NCBI RefSeq assembly: GCF_019703515.2
Contig: NC_059346.1
Location: forward strand, 13,124,501 to 13,188,500
Length of the DNA: 64,000 bases
Direction of reading: 5' to 3'
From: Myxocyprinus asiaticus
Taxonomy: Eukaryota; Chordata; Actinopteri; Cypriniformes; Catostomidae
Position 1 is the stretch's first letter. Each line of letters starts with the position of its first letter. A model generated the notes under the pieces. It ran no database searches. It was not told the origin of the DNA and saw only the letters and a list, made by a program, of their open reading frames with translations. This document shows positions 43,808 to 56,519 of the stretch, in pieces. Position numbers and translations under genes: made by a program.

Positions 43808-44514
43808 GACAGACAGACAGATAGTTTTAAAAGATCACAGTAAGGCACTGGGTCACATGAAACAGGGGCGTCTTTCTGAAATGCAGGAAAATGGCATTTA
43901 TTATATAACATCAGTAGGTCAAAACTAATTTTTCTGTTCAAGGTACAGGTTATGATTTTCTCAGGTATTCCCCGGATGACATTTAAATGAATTCCACTGC
44001 ATGCTTCGAGATGGAAGATATCTGTATATGCCACATATAAATACTAAATATATAACTATATTTTTTACATTGTCCTAAGAAAATGTGAATGGTACTTGGC
44101 CGTGCAAAACTCGCTGCCACGATGCTAGGGTGTTGTGGGTGCTTGTCAAAGCATTGCTATGCGATTGCTAGGGCTTATGGGTGGTTGCTAGTTGGTTGCT
44201 TAACGGGCCAAGTCAAAAGAGCCCAACCCCAGTTCTCTAAGGTTGTCTGGTACCTAGATATGGTTTGAGTCACTACTTTAATGCAAGTCTATGGATTTTG
44301 TTTTCACTCGTTTTATAGTCAGACAGGTGAAAGTTTTAATTCTGATCACTTAGAAAAGTAACGCCACACCTCTCCTCTACAAGCCACATTATTTGAGATA
44401 TCATCAACCAGATCCCACGAAAAAAAAATTATGTGGCAACATTTTTGCAAAATGATATTACGTGGTTTCTTACTCGTAGCTTGGCAGTTCCAAGATTAAA
44501 TGTCCACTGTTTAG
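42761..44514. other. Unassigned stretch with a candidate splice acceptor
   Basis: Includes a CA-rich part (43450-43560), a pyrimidine tract ending in CAG at 43714-43716, and a block of GCTAGGG/GGTTGCTAG words at 44120-44210 that resembles a known type of cyprinid dispersed repeat. No confirmed gene. Confidence 0.4.
43779..43807. repeat. (TC)n microsatellite
   Basis: About 30 bases of alternating TC. Confidence 0.9.
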
Positions 44515-45966
44515 TAGGGTTGCTCCGTTTTTTGCTTTGGAACGATACCAGCCCTAGTACCTCTGTATAGATACTAAATCGATACTTCGGCAACAAATAA
44601 ATAGCCTCAAATTACTGATGAAATCACACAGAATAGAACTTCATAATGTCTTGCAGTTGCAAATTCTGCATTTTGAATTTAATTTCCATGTCTTATGTTT
44701 TAATTAAATGTTATCATCAAAACAGTGTTTAATAAAATAAATAAATATAGCTTTAATCAAATAAAATAAAATATTTTTTTCACAAAAAATAGGATTTTTT
44801 TTTTTTTTTTTTTGTCAAATAAAACAGAGCTTAAAATATAAACGAAAACATTCATGAAAAAAATCTGATTACCTGTGGTACAAGGCTGCTACGGCTGAAT
44901 CACAGTGTGTTGATATTCAGTAAACTTTTTTGTAATAATAATAATTATAAATAATTAGGATAATAATAATGAAACCATTAATTATTAAATTATTGTTATT
45001 AGTATAATGATTGCAATTACTTTGAATATTACACTTTTCTACACAATGGTAAGATTTTTCTGTCGTAATGTCTTCAATTTCATGCATCCAGTTAAACAGA
45101 GCTTTTATTTTGGTGGAAATTGTATTTTTACGGAGCAATGAGTTCCTGCTGTGGAGATAATTTTGATACCTGAGTTTCTGAGATGGGAGGAGTCCTAAAC
45201 TTTCAACATGGTGGAGTTGAGTACAGTTTCTGTACTGAATGACAGGTTTTGTTAAATTTCTAAATACAGCTAGTTAGCCTTTGCATTTTTGGTCATATTC
45301 ATTTATGTATTTCAGCAAGCATTCTATGCATATTGTGCATTTTTACACTGCTTGTATTTGACCAAAATTCCATTATCGTCAGCAAGCTAACTGAGTAATA
45401 TGTATTATGGGGTCAAAATAAAAGTTCCTCAAGAAATATGTATGAATGAACATGGCGTCATCCATGTTTCCTGTTCTTTCCAATAACAAAGCAGTTGAAC
45501 ACGACGTACTCGTAATTACCATTTCAGAAGTGGGAAGTAGGATCATTACAACAGCACAGGAGGAGTTTGTGTGAGTGTTCACAGAGGCTCATACATTAAA
45601 CACACCACATGATGTGCATCAAGTGCGATCTGTTTGCGTATGTGTGTGTGAAGTATGACACGGAGCACAGCAGCACCTCTCGTTCATTCTGAAGCTTCCT
45701 GCGCGTTCAGACTGCATATTATTTAATTAAATGGCATCCTTCCGCTGTTTAATGATCACACTTGGCCATATCAAGATTTGAATTTCATTAATTGTCAAAT
45801 TGTCATTGATTTATTCTAAAAAATGTCACATCCCGTAAAGTTTTGCTAATAGCACCACACTGTAGTATGGTACCAAATTTAGCAACAAGATGATATCATA
45901 CTGTTTAAAAAAATTTTGGTACCACAATATTTCGTTAGTACGAATTCAGCTATAACACGCAACCCA
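44515..45966. mobile_element. hAT-like element, non-autonomous
   Basis: The left end TAGGGTTGCTCCG and the right end (opposite strand) TTGGGTTGCGTGTTATAG are similar for nine bases. GATACC/GGTACC words near both ends are typical of this group. The AT-rich interior has no transposase frame. The flanks match only partly, so the boundary is provisional. Confidence 0.5.
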
Positions 45967-46447
45967 ACTGTGTGGTGCAAAAAGCTAGTTAAATTTTCTT
46001 CCAAACAGGTGAGGTTTTTAGATTTAATACTCTACCGAATTTTAAATCAACAAACCCGATCTCCCTACCTTAAACCTAACCGATAGTGTAATAAAAAGCA
46101 CATTTTTCATGAAAAACACATTTGTCATGTATCATATATTACAAGTCATATGGCTTTTAGTGAGTAAAAGTGTTTTGATGTCATAAGATAGCATCGTGTG
46201 AGAAACAGGGCGAAAAGTAAGTGTTTATTAATTAATAATCTGCCATTTTACCCGTGATTTGTGTGAAAGTGAATAAAGGACATTGTTGATGAAGCACCTG
46301 TTGTGTTAATTTTACAAGGGAACTGCTGCCATATGTACAACGAGCCACATAAAAATAATTTTGCAAAAATCTAGGTAATGTGATTCTATGAGACCAGATT
46401 GGATAGTATTTGTGTCGGTTTGAGTCAGTGGTTTGTTCATATCCTTT
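45967..46447. other. Unassigned stretch
   Basis: No gene or element end recognised between two hAT-like elements. Confidence 0.4.
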
Positions 46448-46455
46448 ACCCTAAG

Positions 46456-48180
46456 CAGGGCCAGAGTGGGATTCATATTCAGCCCAGGATGTCATGTCCA
46501 AGTCAGCCCACACCCAAAAGGGGGGTTGGAGGTGAAGATGATAACAATAAAACAAGATCACAGCAAACATATGCAATTACTTGAAAATTATTTAAGCTCT
46601 CCATGTCATTATACCACAAACGGCATTCACTAAGATTTTCACTATGTCATAAGACTACATTGTATGTGTTGTAAAAATAAGTGAATGTTAAAGGGATATT
46701 TGATCATTTCCTCACCCTCATGCCATCCCAGTTGTGTATGACTTTCTTCTGCAGAACATGAATGAAGATGTTTAGAAGAATATCTCAGCTCTGTTGGTCC
46801 ATTCAATGCAAGTAAATGAGAAGTGGTGAGAAACAGATCAATAATTAAGTCATTTTTTACTATAAATCTCCACTTTCACTTTCATAAGCGCTCTTCTCTC
46901 TTAAGAGTTCTTCTTCTGTTTTTGGTGATTTACATATGCATATCACCCCCTATTGGACAGGGAGGAGAATTTATAGTAAAAAAGACTTAAATATTGATCT
47001 GTTTCTCACCCACACCAATCATATCGCTTCTGAAGACATAGATTAAACCACTGGAGTTGTATGGATTACTTTTATGCTGCATTTATGTGATTTTTGTACC
47101 TTCTGAGTTCTGATCACCATTCACTTGCATTGAAAGGACCAACAGAACTGAGCAATTCTTCTAAAAAGCTTAATTCGTGTTCAGCAGAAGAAAGAAGGTC
47201 ATACACATCTGGAATGGCATGAGAGTGAGTAAATGATGAGAGAAATTTCATTTTTGGGTAAACTAAGTTTATTTTGAAGGCACATAACACTGTAGAACTG
47301 TAACTGTTTATAACTATTTCAAGATGTACAGGCTCACACTTTAAATGGTCAGTGCTTTGTATTTTAGATAATTAAAATAGCAACAGATGCAGTGAAACAA
47401 TGAAGGTTGAGTGATTGTTTTTACATTTTTACATGCCATTCAAAAACATGCCATTTTACAAAGATAAGAGTGAAATAAAAGACTAAAAATAACACATTTG
47501 TACTTTTTCTTTTACTTGGAATGTAAATGTTCAGGACAAAGGCAAAATGGTTACTGTCTCTTTAAGAGAGTTTTATCGCATTATACAACATTGAAGGCAC
47601 TCTCTGCATTTTGTTTCATTTAGTTTAATCTTCTGAGAGCTGTAAAGTCCCATTATTTTCGTACCGTGTTGTGCTGTTGCATCTGTATTCGTTTAAGTAT
47701 TCTGTTATTTTGTCACAAAAAAATAAATAATTTTGCTATTATCATTCTGCACTGCTAGGGAAGAGGATTTCAGAGATTAATTGATTGAGATTGTGAGACT
47801 TCAGTCAGTAATAAACTTGTGATGATCTTGTAGGCTACCTGAAGCACGTTCATCCATTCAGCTATTAGTAGCCTATCTGTTCTCGATGGATCTTCCGTGA
47901 TCCTTCCCGCGCTGTCAAGTGAAGCGGCGCAACATCAGTTTCGTCTCTCACAGGCTACTCTCTCATTTGTTTGGGTGTGAGATGATAAAATACAGACTGC
48001 GTCCGCTATAATACAGAACCCAGTTCTGATCCTTTAAATACCGGATGTTACGGACTGTTGGCAATTGTTATGCGATATATGATGAAAGTTTGTCAATCAA
48101 CATGCGGACCTAACCGGCCCAATTTTTGACCGGCCCAGCAGGAATTCTCCCGATCTTCCCGATTAGCCACTCCTGCCTTG
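46456..48180. mobile_element. hAT element, 1.7 kb, non-autonomous, with nested MITE
   Basis: The left end CAGGGCCAGAGTGG and the right end (opposite strand) CAAGGCAGGAGTGG are imperfect TIRs. The flanking octamer ACCCTAAG is identical on both sides (46448-46455 and 48181-48188). The interior before 48180 has GGCCCAATTTTTGACCGGCCC, typical of this hAT group. There is no transposase frame. A TTAA MITE sits at 46688-47268. Confidence 0.85.
46688..47268. mobile_element. TTAA MITE nested in the hAT element
   Basis: Begins TTAAAGGGATATTTGATC and ends CATTTTTGGGTAAACTAAG, the AGTTCACCC family with several changes. Long inner arms: AGAAACAGATCAATAATTAAG (about 46830) faces CTTAAATATTGATCTGTTTCT (about 46985), a hairpin with a central loop. 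Confidence 0.75.
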
Positions 48181-48188
48181 ACCCTAAG

Positions 48189-50116
48189 TGTGTGCAATAA
48201 TATGCAATAGTAATGCTTGCCTTAGCATTTTTCTTTTACATGGTTATTTTAATAGTTTATTTTTGTTTGTTAAAATAAAAGCTGTGTAATTTAATGATTT
48301 GCTGTGGAAAAGTCATCTTTATTAATGATGTTGTTACAACACTGGGGCCAGAAGTAATAGTCTCATACATTTTCTACTAAATTAGAAGGTTTTGGAGGGA
48401 GAAAAAAAGGATTTAAAAAAGAAAGATTCATTGCATAAATCATGAACTTAATGAATCGTTGCTACATTTCATTTAAATTAAGACTCATGCATTTAATCTG
48501 GGAATGGTATAGACATATTTGGGTAGGAATCTCTTAACTGTGTGATAATCAGAGCCAGCCCCTGAGTGAGTGAAATATGCATTACAGGGAAAGGTAAATA
48601 ACTGTGGTATTTACATATTATATGGTAAGCTCTAATTTAGAATTGAATTGCATTTCATGACTCGTGTCATTAACTTGAAAAAAAAGAACACCTTTGTTTC
48701 TCATAGTGAACAGTTATAGGCTGAGAGCATTTGATGCCCAGTGACATACGCAACATCCTTAGAAAAATAGGTGGACATAAGGCAAATGCTTATGTATGCC
48801 CTCAACTACACGACAACTGCATGTTCTGTAGAATGATGTTGTGAGCAAAATACTGTGCAGAATAAAACTTTTTTTCAAAGCGAAAAAAACAAAAACATCT
48901 TAAAAAAATAAAATAATAAAAAAATAAAAAAAACTTCCCTAGCAACAATGTTACCATTTTTAATAGATTTGGCCTGTGCATTATTTTTTGCACACCACTG
49001 TGGAATTCATTTTTAGCAGTAACACTCCCTAGGTAGTTGGTCTTCTTACACGCCTGTGCAGTAGCCTTTCTCAAAAGATCCCAATTATGTAAGAATAGTC
49101 TCTTTTTTTAAGCTTGGCTACACACTGCAGGTCTACAATCAGACCGTTTTGTCCAGCTAACGGCAAGTTTGTTTACCTTGAGTAGTTGAAAAAGAGGGCC
49201 ACTCATTTAGCTAAGAGGGCATTTAATAACATGATAGACTGATATGCCCTCTGTACAGTAGCAATCGCCAGAAAACTGAAAAAGTCACAGCACAGCTTTT
49301 GTGGTATGGTGCTTTCTTCTATTTTATCCATTGAAGTATTGTTTAGATGTACACTTTTCATTTTGGACACAACCTTGGTTAAATCAAATTTACAAACTCG
49401 ATACTACCAAGGTATTCCCCCTGACCCAGTTTACTGGTTTATGCTAGATTAGTTCTGGTGTTGTGGGGCAAGCTTCCGACTGCCTTACTGAGCTATGAGA
49501 TCATTAAACAGACACCATTCCTCAACATTTACATGTAACTGTACCAATTTTACTACAACATAAAGCTGTAAATACCAATTTACTGTGTGTAAAAAACTAC
49601 ATCACCTCTCTGCGTCAAGGTAAACATTGGAATGAAGGTGAGGGAGGTTTCATCCTTCAACATGGTCCAATAAAGCCAGTAAGTCACAGCTATAAAATAA
49701 CCTATTTCCAAGGCATCAGCTATTAAAAAAAAAAAAAAAGAAAAAAACAGGTCGTAACTAGTCCATCCGTCACATTCACAGTCAGTCATGAATCTCAACT
49801 ATTGCTGAATTAAAGTATAAAATATTTATTCAAGACAACTAAATCAATTTACATATTTTACCTACAGTAAATATAGATAAAGAGACACACTATCCTGACA
49901 GACCCTGAAAAGTGTTTCAAATTCTTACATTTCCAACTCAGTTATTACCATATCAGTGTGTCATTTTTGTTAAAAAGCCATTTTTATCAAAGACACATGA
50001 AAAGTGGACATAAAGATATTACCAGACAGAAGTGTGAACTGAAGTTGTGTTATTTAACCTCCTGAAACCCCCATGTGACTGCTGTGTGCATTTTCACTTT
50101 TCCTTTTTGATTTGTA
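48189..50116. other. Unassigned stretch
   Basis: A-rich run at 48900-48931 and an A-run at 49726-49748. Minus-strand frames at 48802-49074 and 49580-49798 are low-complexity and carry no motif. No gene supported. Confidence 0.4.
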
Positions 50117-51107
50117 ACTAAACTCAGCAAAAAAAAAAAGAAACGTCCCTTTTTCAGGACACTGTATTTTAAAGATAATTTTTTAAAAATCCAAATAACT
50201 TCACAAATCTTTATAGTAAAGGGTTTAAACAATGTTTTCCATGCTTGTTCAATGAACCATAAACAATTAATGAACATGCACCTGTGGAACGGTCGTTAAG
50301 ACACTAACAGCTTACAGACGGTAGGCAATTAAGGTCACAGTTACAAAAACTTAGGACACCAAAGAGACCTTTCTACTGACTCTGAAAAACACCAAAGGAA
50401 AGATGCCCAGGGTCCCTGCTCATCTGCGTGAACAAGCCTTAGGCATGCTTCATGGAGGCATGAGGACTGCAGATGTGGCCAGGGCAATAAATCACAATGT
50501 CCGTACTGTGAGACGCCTGAGACAGCGCTACAGGGAGACAGGAAGGACAGCTGATCGTCCTCACAGTGGCAGACCACATGTATCAACACCTGCACAGGAT
50601 TGGTACATCCGAATATCACACCTGCGGGACAGGCACAGGATGGCAACAACAACTGCCGGAGTTACACCAGGAACGCACAGTCCCTCCATCAGTGCTCAGA
50701 CTGTCCGCAATAGGCTGAGAGAGGCTGGACTGAGGGCTTGTAGGCCTGTTGTAAGGCAGGTCCTTACCAGACATGTCCGGGAAATTGCAAGTGCCTTGGT
50801 GGAAGAGTGAGGTAACATCTCACAGCAAGAACTGGCAAATCTGGTGCATGTCCATGAGGAGGAGATGCACTGCAGTACTTCATTCGCAGCTGGTGGCCAC
50901 ACCAGATACTGACTGTTACTTTTGATTTTGACCCCCCTTTTGTTCAGGGACACATTATTCCATTTCTGTTAGTCACATGTCTGTCAAACTTGTTCAGTTT
51001 ATGTCTTAGTTATTGAATCTTTATGTTCATACAAATATTTTCACACGTTAAGTTTGCTGAAAATAAAAGCAGTTGAAAGTGAGAGGACATTTCATACTTG
51101 AGTTTAG
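50117..51107 (+). mobile_element. Tc1-like element with catalytic domain deleted
   Basis: The left end CTAAACTCAGC and the right end (opposite strand) CTAAACTCAAG are beside TA on both sides. The length is about 1.0 kb against about 1.6 kb for full Tc1-like elements, because the middle of the transposase is gone. Confidence 0.7.
50403..50810 (+). pseudogene. Tc1-like transposase N-terminal half
   Basis: A clean 135-codon frame from ATG 50403. The two helix-turn-helix subdomains lie at about residues 5-50 (LREQALGMLHGGMRTADVAR, RTVRRLRQRYRETGR) and 85-125, joined by the GRPH linker that corresponds to the GRPR motif. The frame ends at 50810, just after a junction where the DDE catalytic domain has been deleted. 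Short C-terminal text follows to about 50910. It could at most encode a DNA-binding fragment. Confidence 0.75.
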
Positions 51108-52290
51108 TAGCACCTAATAATAAAGAAAAAATAAATAAAAGAAACAAAATAACAATTCTAGAGCAAATAGTTTTCCTAAAAAAAACTATGTCCACATACT
51201 GTATGTGGACAGCGAGACTACGTTGTGAAACACTAAGCTATAGAAAGTCCGTTTTTTTTTTCCATCAAATTGTTTATGTTTCTAGGAGTGTTGGTTATTC
51301 ATGTTTTGAGACGTTACAGACATTACAGCTGATTTTCTGTAAAGCTGAATAAATAATTCTTATTCAAAGTAATGTCCAGCATCATCCAATCACTGCCAAC
51401 CATGTTAAAAATGTTGTATTATAAAATTCCGAATCTATGTACTGAATACCATTGTCCCATGTCTGCCAAACATGTTAAGTGGTCCAAACATCATCTGCAG
51501 CCTGAAATTGAACTTTTGGTCAGATTTTAAGAGTGAATGTACTTAGCTGCATAGAAAGCTATAGGATGCTCCCTGTTTATTGAATGACTTAACTTCCAGT
51601 ATGCTGTCTGTCTTCACTGGTCTCAGAACAGTTTGAATTGTACCTTATTTTCATCCTAACTCCATTTAAAGCCTCTGAAAGCAAAATTTTTCAGCTTTTG
51701 GATGAACCCATTTATTCTCAGTGTGAAAATGCATAGTAAATACTGTATATAGGAATGCATTAACTAATGTTAATGAATAGAATCACACTGCACAGTGATA
51801 ACAAAATAATATATAACAAAATGTATGTTAAAATGAAGCTAAATGACCCACAGATGTGTTCGAGTTTAAAGTTATTCAAAATAACTAATATGTTTTTGTT
51901 TTGTTTTTTACTTTTGAGGAAATGCGGAACGAGTTTCCACATATGTGGACATAATTTTTATCAGGCCACTGACATGCAAAAAATGAACAGATTTTTTAAT
52001 GCGGCATATCAAATGAAACTAGAGACTCTCCTCTTTACAACCAAACAGACCAGAGGCACTTTTGTTGCCGCTGCTTCTGTAGGAGCACTTCAAGGAAATC
52101 AACAGCATGTTGTTGTGTCACGTGACTCGGTGCGGCAGACATTTAACCCTTTAAATGACAATCTAGTGTCTTGTGAACAGTATTCATTCAGTTTTTATTC
52201 ATTAAATTACACGTTGCATATATCAAAGTCAAAATACAATGTCCACGCATGTGGACGTGGGGTCCCATGAAGTTAAAGGTGCACACAATT
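51108..52290. other. Unassigned stretch with three GTCCAC palindromes
   Basis: Imperfect palindromes at about 51189-51211, 51935-51950 and 52241-52257 share the halves GTCCAC and GTGGAC. A 167-codon frame (51767-52270) covers two of them, but has no recognisable domain and A/T-biased composition; I do not call it a gene. A LINE/SINE-like tail word (CTGTAAAGCTGAATAAATAA) is at 51337. Confidence 0.45.
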
Positions 52291-53660
52291 TTTTTTTTTT
52301 ATGTATGTCGTTTTGCACTTATACTGACACCTAGTGGTGTGGATGCAGCATCAATCAAACTCAACAGTTTTCAGTTGCAGATGCCAATGTAGAAATTCAC
52401 TTTTCACATTTTGCCATCATTAAATTAATCAATGAGTTAAAGTGTCCAATAACAGGGCAGTTATGTGATCCTAACATAGCAACCCCCATGAGGGAACCCT
52501 GTCCATGTAAAATAAAACAGATTTGATCAAGTTACTGATATGACTGGAGTCTTCATGTGTGTGGTCATGATTTTATGCACACAGTATGCTTCAGAATCAC
52601 TATTCATTTCTTTATGAGTATAACTTTTTTAATAATAAAAAAATTAATAAGTGCACCTTGAGTATTTTGGGTCAATTTTACTTGCAATTTCTCTGAAAGT
52701 AGATCACCTGCACTAAATGGTACATTTGTTTTGGCAAATCCAAATGCTAATGTTCATGATCAACTTTCTCTTTACTGACAAAAGTAGACATCAGCTTAAC
52801 TTTGCTTAACCCATTTTTTGCCTCCTTTTCTTTGATAGCAAACTGCTACTGACTCCATTAACCTGTTATCTCTCACAAAAAACAAACAAAAAAAATCCTG
52901 CTGAGATGGATTAAAAGTGTATTTAGCTGCCATTTAGCTAGCTAGATCAACTCGTTGGAAATAACTGTCTCATTTGACTGGAGCTTGACCTCTGATCCCT
53001 AAGAAAACACAGAATGTTGCGCAATCTTAAAATTCTCAGATAACATTAAATCTGACCATTCAGTCAAAAAGCACTTTATCAGGCATTTTAATTTGAAATT
53101 CAAATAATTTTAACCTATACACAGATAACTTTCAAGTTTTAATCCGAATGAGTTTTGCCACAGACACAAAAGAAACTTGCCACTGACACATTTGTCCATG
53201 TAAGGACATGTTGTTGGTGATATCCTCTATGCTGCAGCCCCCCTATTTCCTGTTTAATAACTCATGGAGACAGACTTTCTCCAACATGTTTCTCCAACAA
53301 TTGTATTTACCTGATGAATCCAAGCAGTGCTTTGAATTTGTACCAGCGGCATTGGAGCCCTTTTGAGCTGCTTCATCATGACAGTTGAAAGGAAAAGCAA
53401 TTTCAAAAGGCTTCTGGATCCAGCGATCAGCATTTAGCAGTGCAGAGTGACACAAACTCCCAGCAGATGGCTCTAATTATTTATTGCTCCGAGCACCAGC
53501 CGAGATTCATAATTGATAAAAAGTTCCCGCTGTAGGTCCAAACCTTTTTGTCAAAAAACAAAGCACAAAAACTCACATCTGGACATCAGCAGAGACAGGG
53601 CTGGAAGGATATTAAAAAGGGCATAGATTTTTTTTTTTTTTTTTAATGAGTAGTACTACA
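52291..53660. other. Unassigned stretch
   Basis: No gene, RNA or element end supported; T-run at 53629-53644. Confidence 0.4.
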
Positions 53661-53662
53661 TA

Positions 53663-55077
53663 CAGTTGTGCTCAAAAGTTTGCATACCCTGGCAGAAATT
53701 GTGAAATTCTGGCATTTGATTTTGAAAATATGACTGATCATGCAAAAAACTGTCTTTTATTTAAGGATAGTGATCATATGAAGCCATTTATTATCACATA
53801 GTTGTTTGGCTCCTTTTTAAATGATAACAGAAACCACCCAAATGGCACTGATCAAAAGTTTACATACCCTTGAATGTTTGGCCTTGTTACAGACACACAA
53901 GGTGACACACACAGGTTTAAATGGCAATTAAAGGTTAATTTCCCACATCTTTGGCTTTTTAAATTGCAATTAGTGTCTGTGTATAAATAGTCAATGAGTT
54001 TGTTTGCTCTCACGTGGATCCACTGAGCAGGCTAGATACTGAGCCATGGGGAGCAGAAAAGAACTGTCAAAAGACCTGCGTAACAAGGTAATGGAATTAT
54101 ATAAAGATGGAAAAGGATATAAAAAGATATCCAAAGCCTTGAAAATACCAGTCAGTACTGTTCAATCACTTATTAAGAAGTAGAAAATTCGGGGATCTCT
54201 TGATACAAAGCCAAGGTCAGGTAGACCAAGAAAGATTTCAGCCACAACTGCTAGAAGAATTGTTCGGGATACAAAGAAAAACCCACAGGTAACCTCAGGA
54301 GAAATACAGGCTGCTCTGGAAAAAGATGGTGTGGTTGTTTCAAGGAGCACAATACGACGATACTTAAACAAAAATGAGCTGCATGGTCAAGTTGCCAGAA
54401 AGAAGCCTTTACTGTGCCAGTGCCACAAAAAAGCCCGGTTACAATATGCCCGACAACACCTTGACACGCCTCACAGCTTCCAGCACACTGTAATTTGGAG
54501 TGACGAGACCAAAATAGAGCTTTATGGTCACAACCATAAGTGCTATGTTTGGAGAGGGGTCAACAAGGCCTATAGTGAAAAGAATGCCATCCCCACTGTG
54601 AAGCATGGTGGTGGCTCACTAATGTTTTGGGGGGGGTGTGAGCTCTAAAGGCACAGGGAATCTTGTGAAAATTAATGGCAAGATGAATGTAGCATGTTAT
54701 CATAAAATACTGGCGGACAATTTGCATTCTTCTGCACAAAAGCTGCACATGGGATGCTCTTGGACTTTCCAGCATGACAATAACCCTAAGCACATGGCCA
54801 AGTTGACCCTCCAGTGGTTACAGCAGAAAAAGCTGAAGGTTCTGGAGTGGCCATCACAGTATTAAGAACTAAGCGTATGCAAACAGGGGTCATTTCATTT
54901 TTTTCTTTGTTGCCATGTTTTGTTTTATGATTGTGCCATTCTGTTATAGCCTACAGTTGAACATGAATCCCATAAGAAATAAAAGAAATGTGTTTTGCCT
55001 TCTCACTCATGTTTTCTTTAAAAATGGTACATATATTACCAATTCTCCAAGGGTATGCAAACTTTTGAGCACAACTG
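53663..55077 (+). mobile_element. Tc1-like transposon, nearly complete
   Basis: Perfect 28-base TIRs (CAGTTGTGCTCAAAAGTTTG and eight further bases) at both ends, each flanked by TA (53661-53662 and 55078-55079). A second internal copy of the word CAAAAGTTTACATACCCT at about 53852 is the usual inner repeat of this family. The element is about 1.4 kb; the end of the transposase gene is deleted. With perfect TIRs it is likely one of the youngest Tc1-like insertions here. Confidence 0.95.
54046..54864 (+). pseudogene. Tc1-like transposase, one stop, one frameshift, C-terminus deleted
   Basis: Starts at ATG 54046 (MGSRKELSKDLRNKVMELYK). The first helix-turn-helix is followed by an in-frame TAG at 54181-54183 (codon 46). 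The GRPR linker and second helix-turn-helix then read on in the same frame. The DDE domain shows TVIWSDETKIELYG with the first Asp at 54502-54504. A run of eight G at 54629-54636 shifts the frame. The second Asp is in TFQHDNNPKHMAK (54776-54778). After LEWPSQ the rest, including the third acidic residue, is deleted down to near the normal stop. Inactive, but closer to intact than the other copies. Confidence 0.9.
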
Positions 55078-55079
55078 TA

Positions 55080-56163
55080 TTATTTTATTTTTTTATTTTT
55101 CAGCATTTAAGCATTTTCTTTTATTACCTTCATCACAAATAATTTTGTTATCTTTCTCACAAAAAAGTACCATGGTATTGCAATGTTTTCTTAGACATGA
55201 TCCATGGTGATGCCATGTTTTTGACATGTGCTATAATAAAACGTCACTGCATCTGGACATAAAAAAAATCTTACATCCCATATGGTAAGAATATTGAGAT
55301 CCCTTTTATATCTCAGTTGTTTTTCCTAAACAATGACAATATAAAATGGACAGCAAATGGGGACTTTTGCTCAAAGGGTCATGACATGAGGAATCAAATT
55401 TTCCTTGATCTTTTGACATATAAGAGTACAGAGTGCTATAAAAACATACGTAAGTTTCAGAACTGTTCTCTGCTTCTGCGACTTTGTTACGTCACATGGG
55501 GACTCATTAATGCATGACATGCAATACATGCCTCCACAGACGACATCAACGTCTACTTTTAGATCATCACACCCTTGGGCCGCCCACTGATGCTCAGTTG
55601 GAAAGATGAAGGTGAGAGAGCAGAACAGGTATGACTACTATTCCTGCACACTAAAGGAGAAATGTTCTTGTGCCCATCTGGACAATTTTTAAATAATTTT
55701 TTTTATATAAACATGCATTAGACAGATGTCTTTAAGTGATTTTAAAAGATGCTGTTTCAAGTTATAACTCTTAAAATGACACCCCCATTTTGTTTAATTC
55801 TGTTGATTAGCATTTTGGTGTTTTGAGGATAAAGCAACCTGGATGCATTCTTGCGCCCATCTGCGCTATTTTTAATTGTTGGTCTATGTAAAGATGCACT
55901 AGATGGACCTCTTTGACCACTTTGATGCGTTTCCAGCGATGTGCACCACATTTTAAGAGCGAAACAAGTTCTCATCTCATTCTGCTGCATTCCACTGCTG
56001 CCGCTGGCTGCGAGATCCGCATCTCGTCCTTGTGTAAACAGACATGGAAGGTGTGAGATGTTGCGGCTGTGAAGACCAGCGACTCTGCTTTGGCCTCTGT
56101 TGAAGCACCCCAACATTAGGACAGAGCGACTGAAATTCCTGATCACGTCAGAGCAGGATTGTG
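55080..56163. other. Unassigned stretch
   Basis: ACCATGGTATTGCAATG (55168) and a second CCATGG-type word follow the style of the repeat near 35170. The minus-strand frame at 55757-56146 (129 codons) has no motif. No gene supported. Confidence 0.4.
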
Positions 56164-56519
56164 TAGGGTGACCATGTTGTGGTTGTCCAGAAAGAGGTCA
56201 CTGTGGACCGGGGTTGTATTATTTATTAAATGTATTTAACACTTTTAATGAATAGTAACATTAATACATTTAATAATGGCCATAAAATAAAATATAACAA
56301 CAGAAAATAAAAACAGAAAAGATCAGATTCCATTAAAAAATAACTTCACACTTCACACTTTTCAGTCCTCCTGCTGTGCCCAGGTATACTTTCCTGAAGA
56401 TCAAATTTTTATGACAAACTATACTTTGGCTGACGTTTTGTGCTTGTCACATAATATTTAGTATGAATAGTAGAAATGCAGGGCTTGTTTCTCCCCTCAC
56501 ATGGCCTGTGTTCTTCTTA

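Noticed and set aside
51767..52270. 167-codon open frame
   Set aside because: No recognisable domain, A/T-biased composition, and it overlaps repeat-like palindromes. Length alone is not enough in a vertebrate window.
55757..56146. 129-codon minus-strand frame
   Set aside because: No domain recognised and no supporting context.
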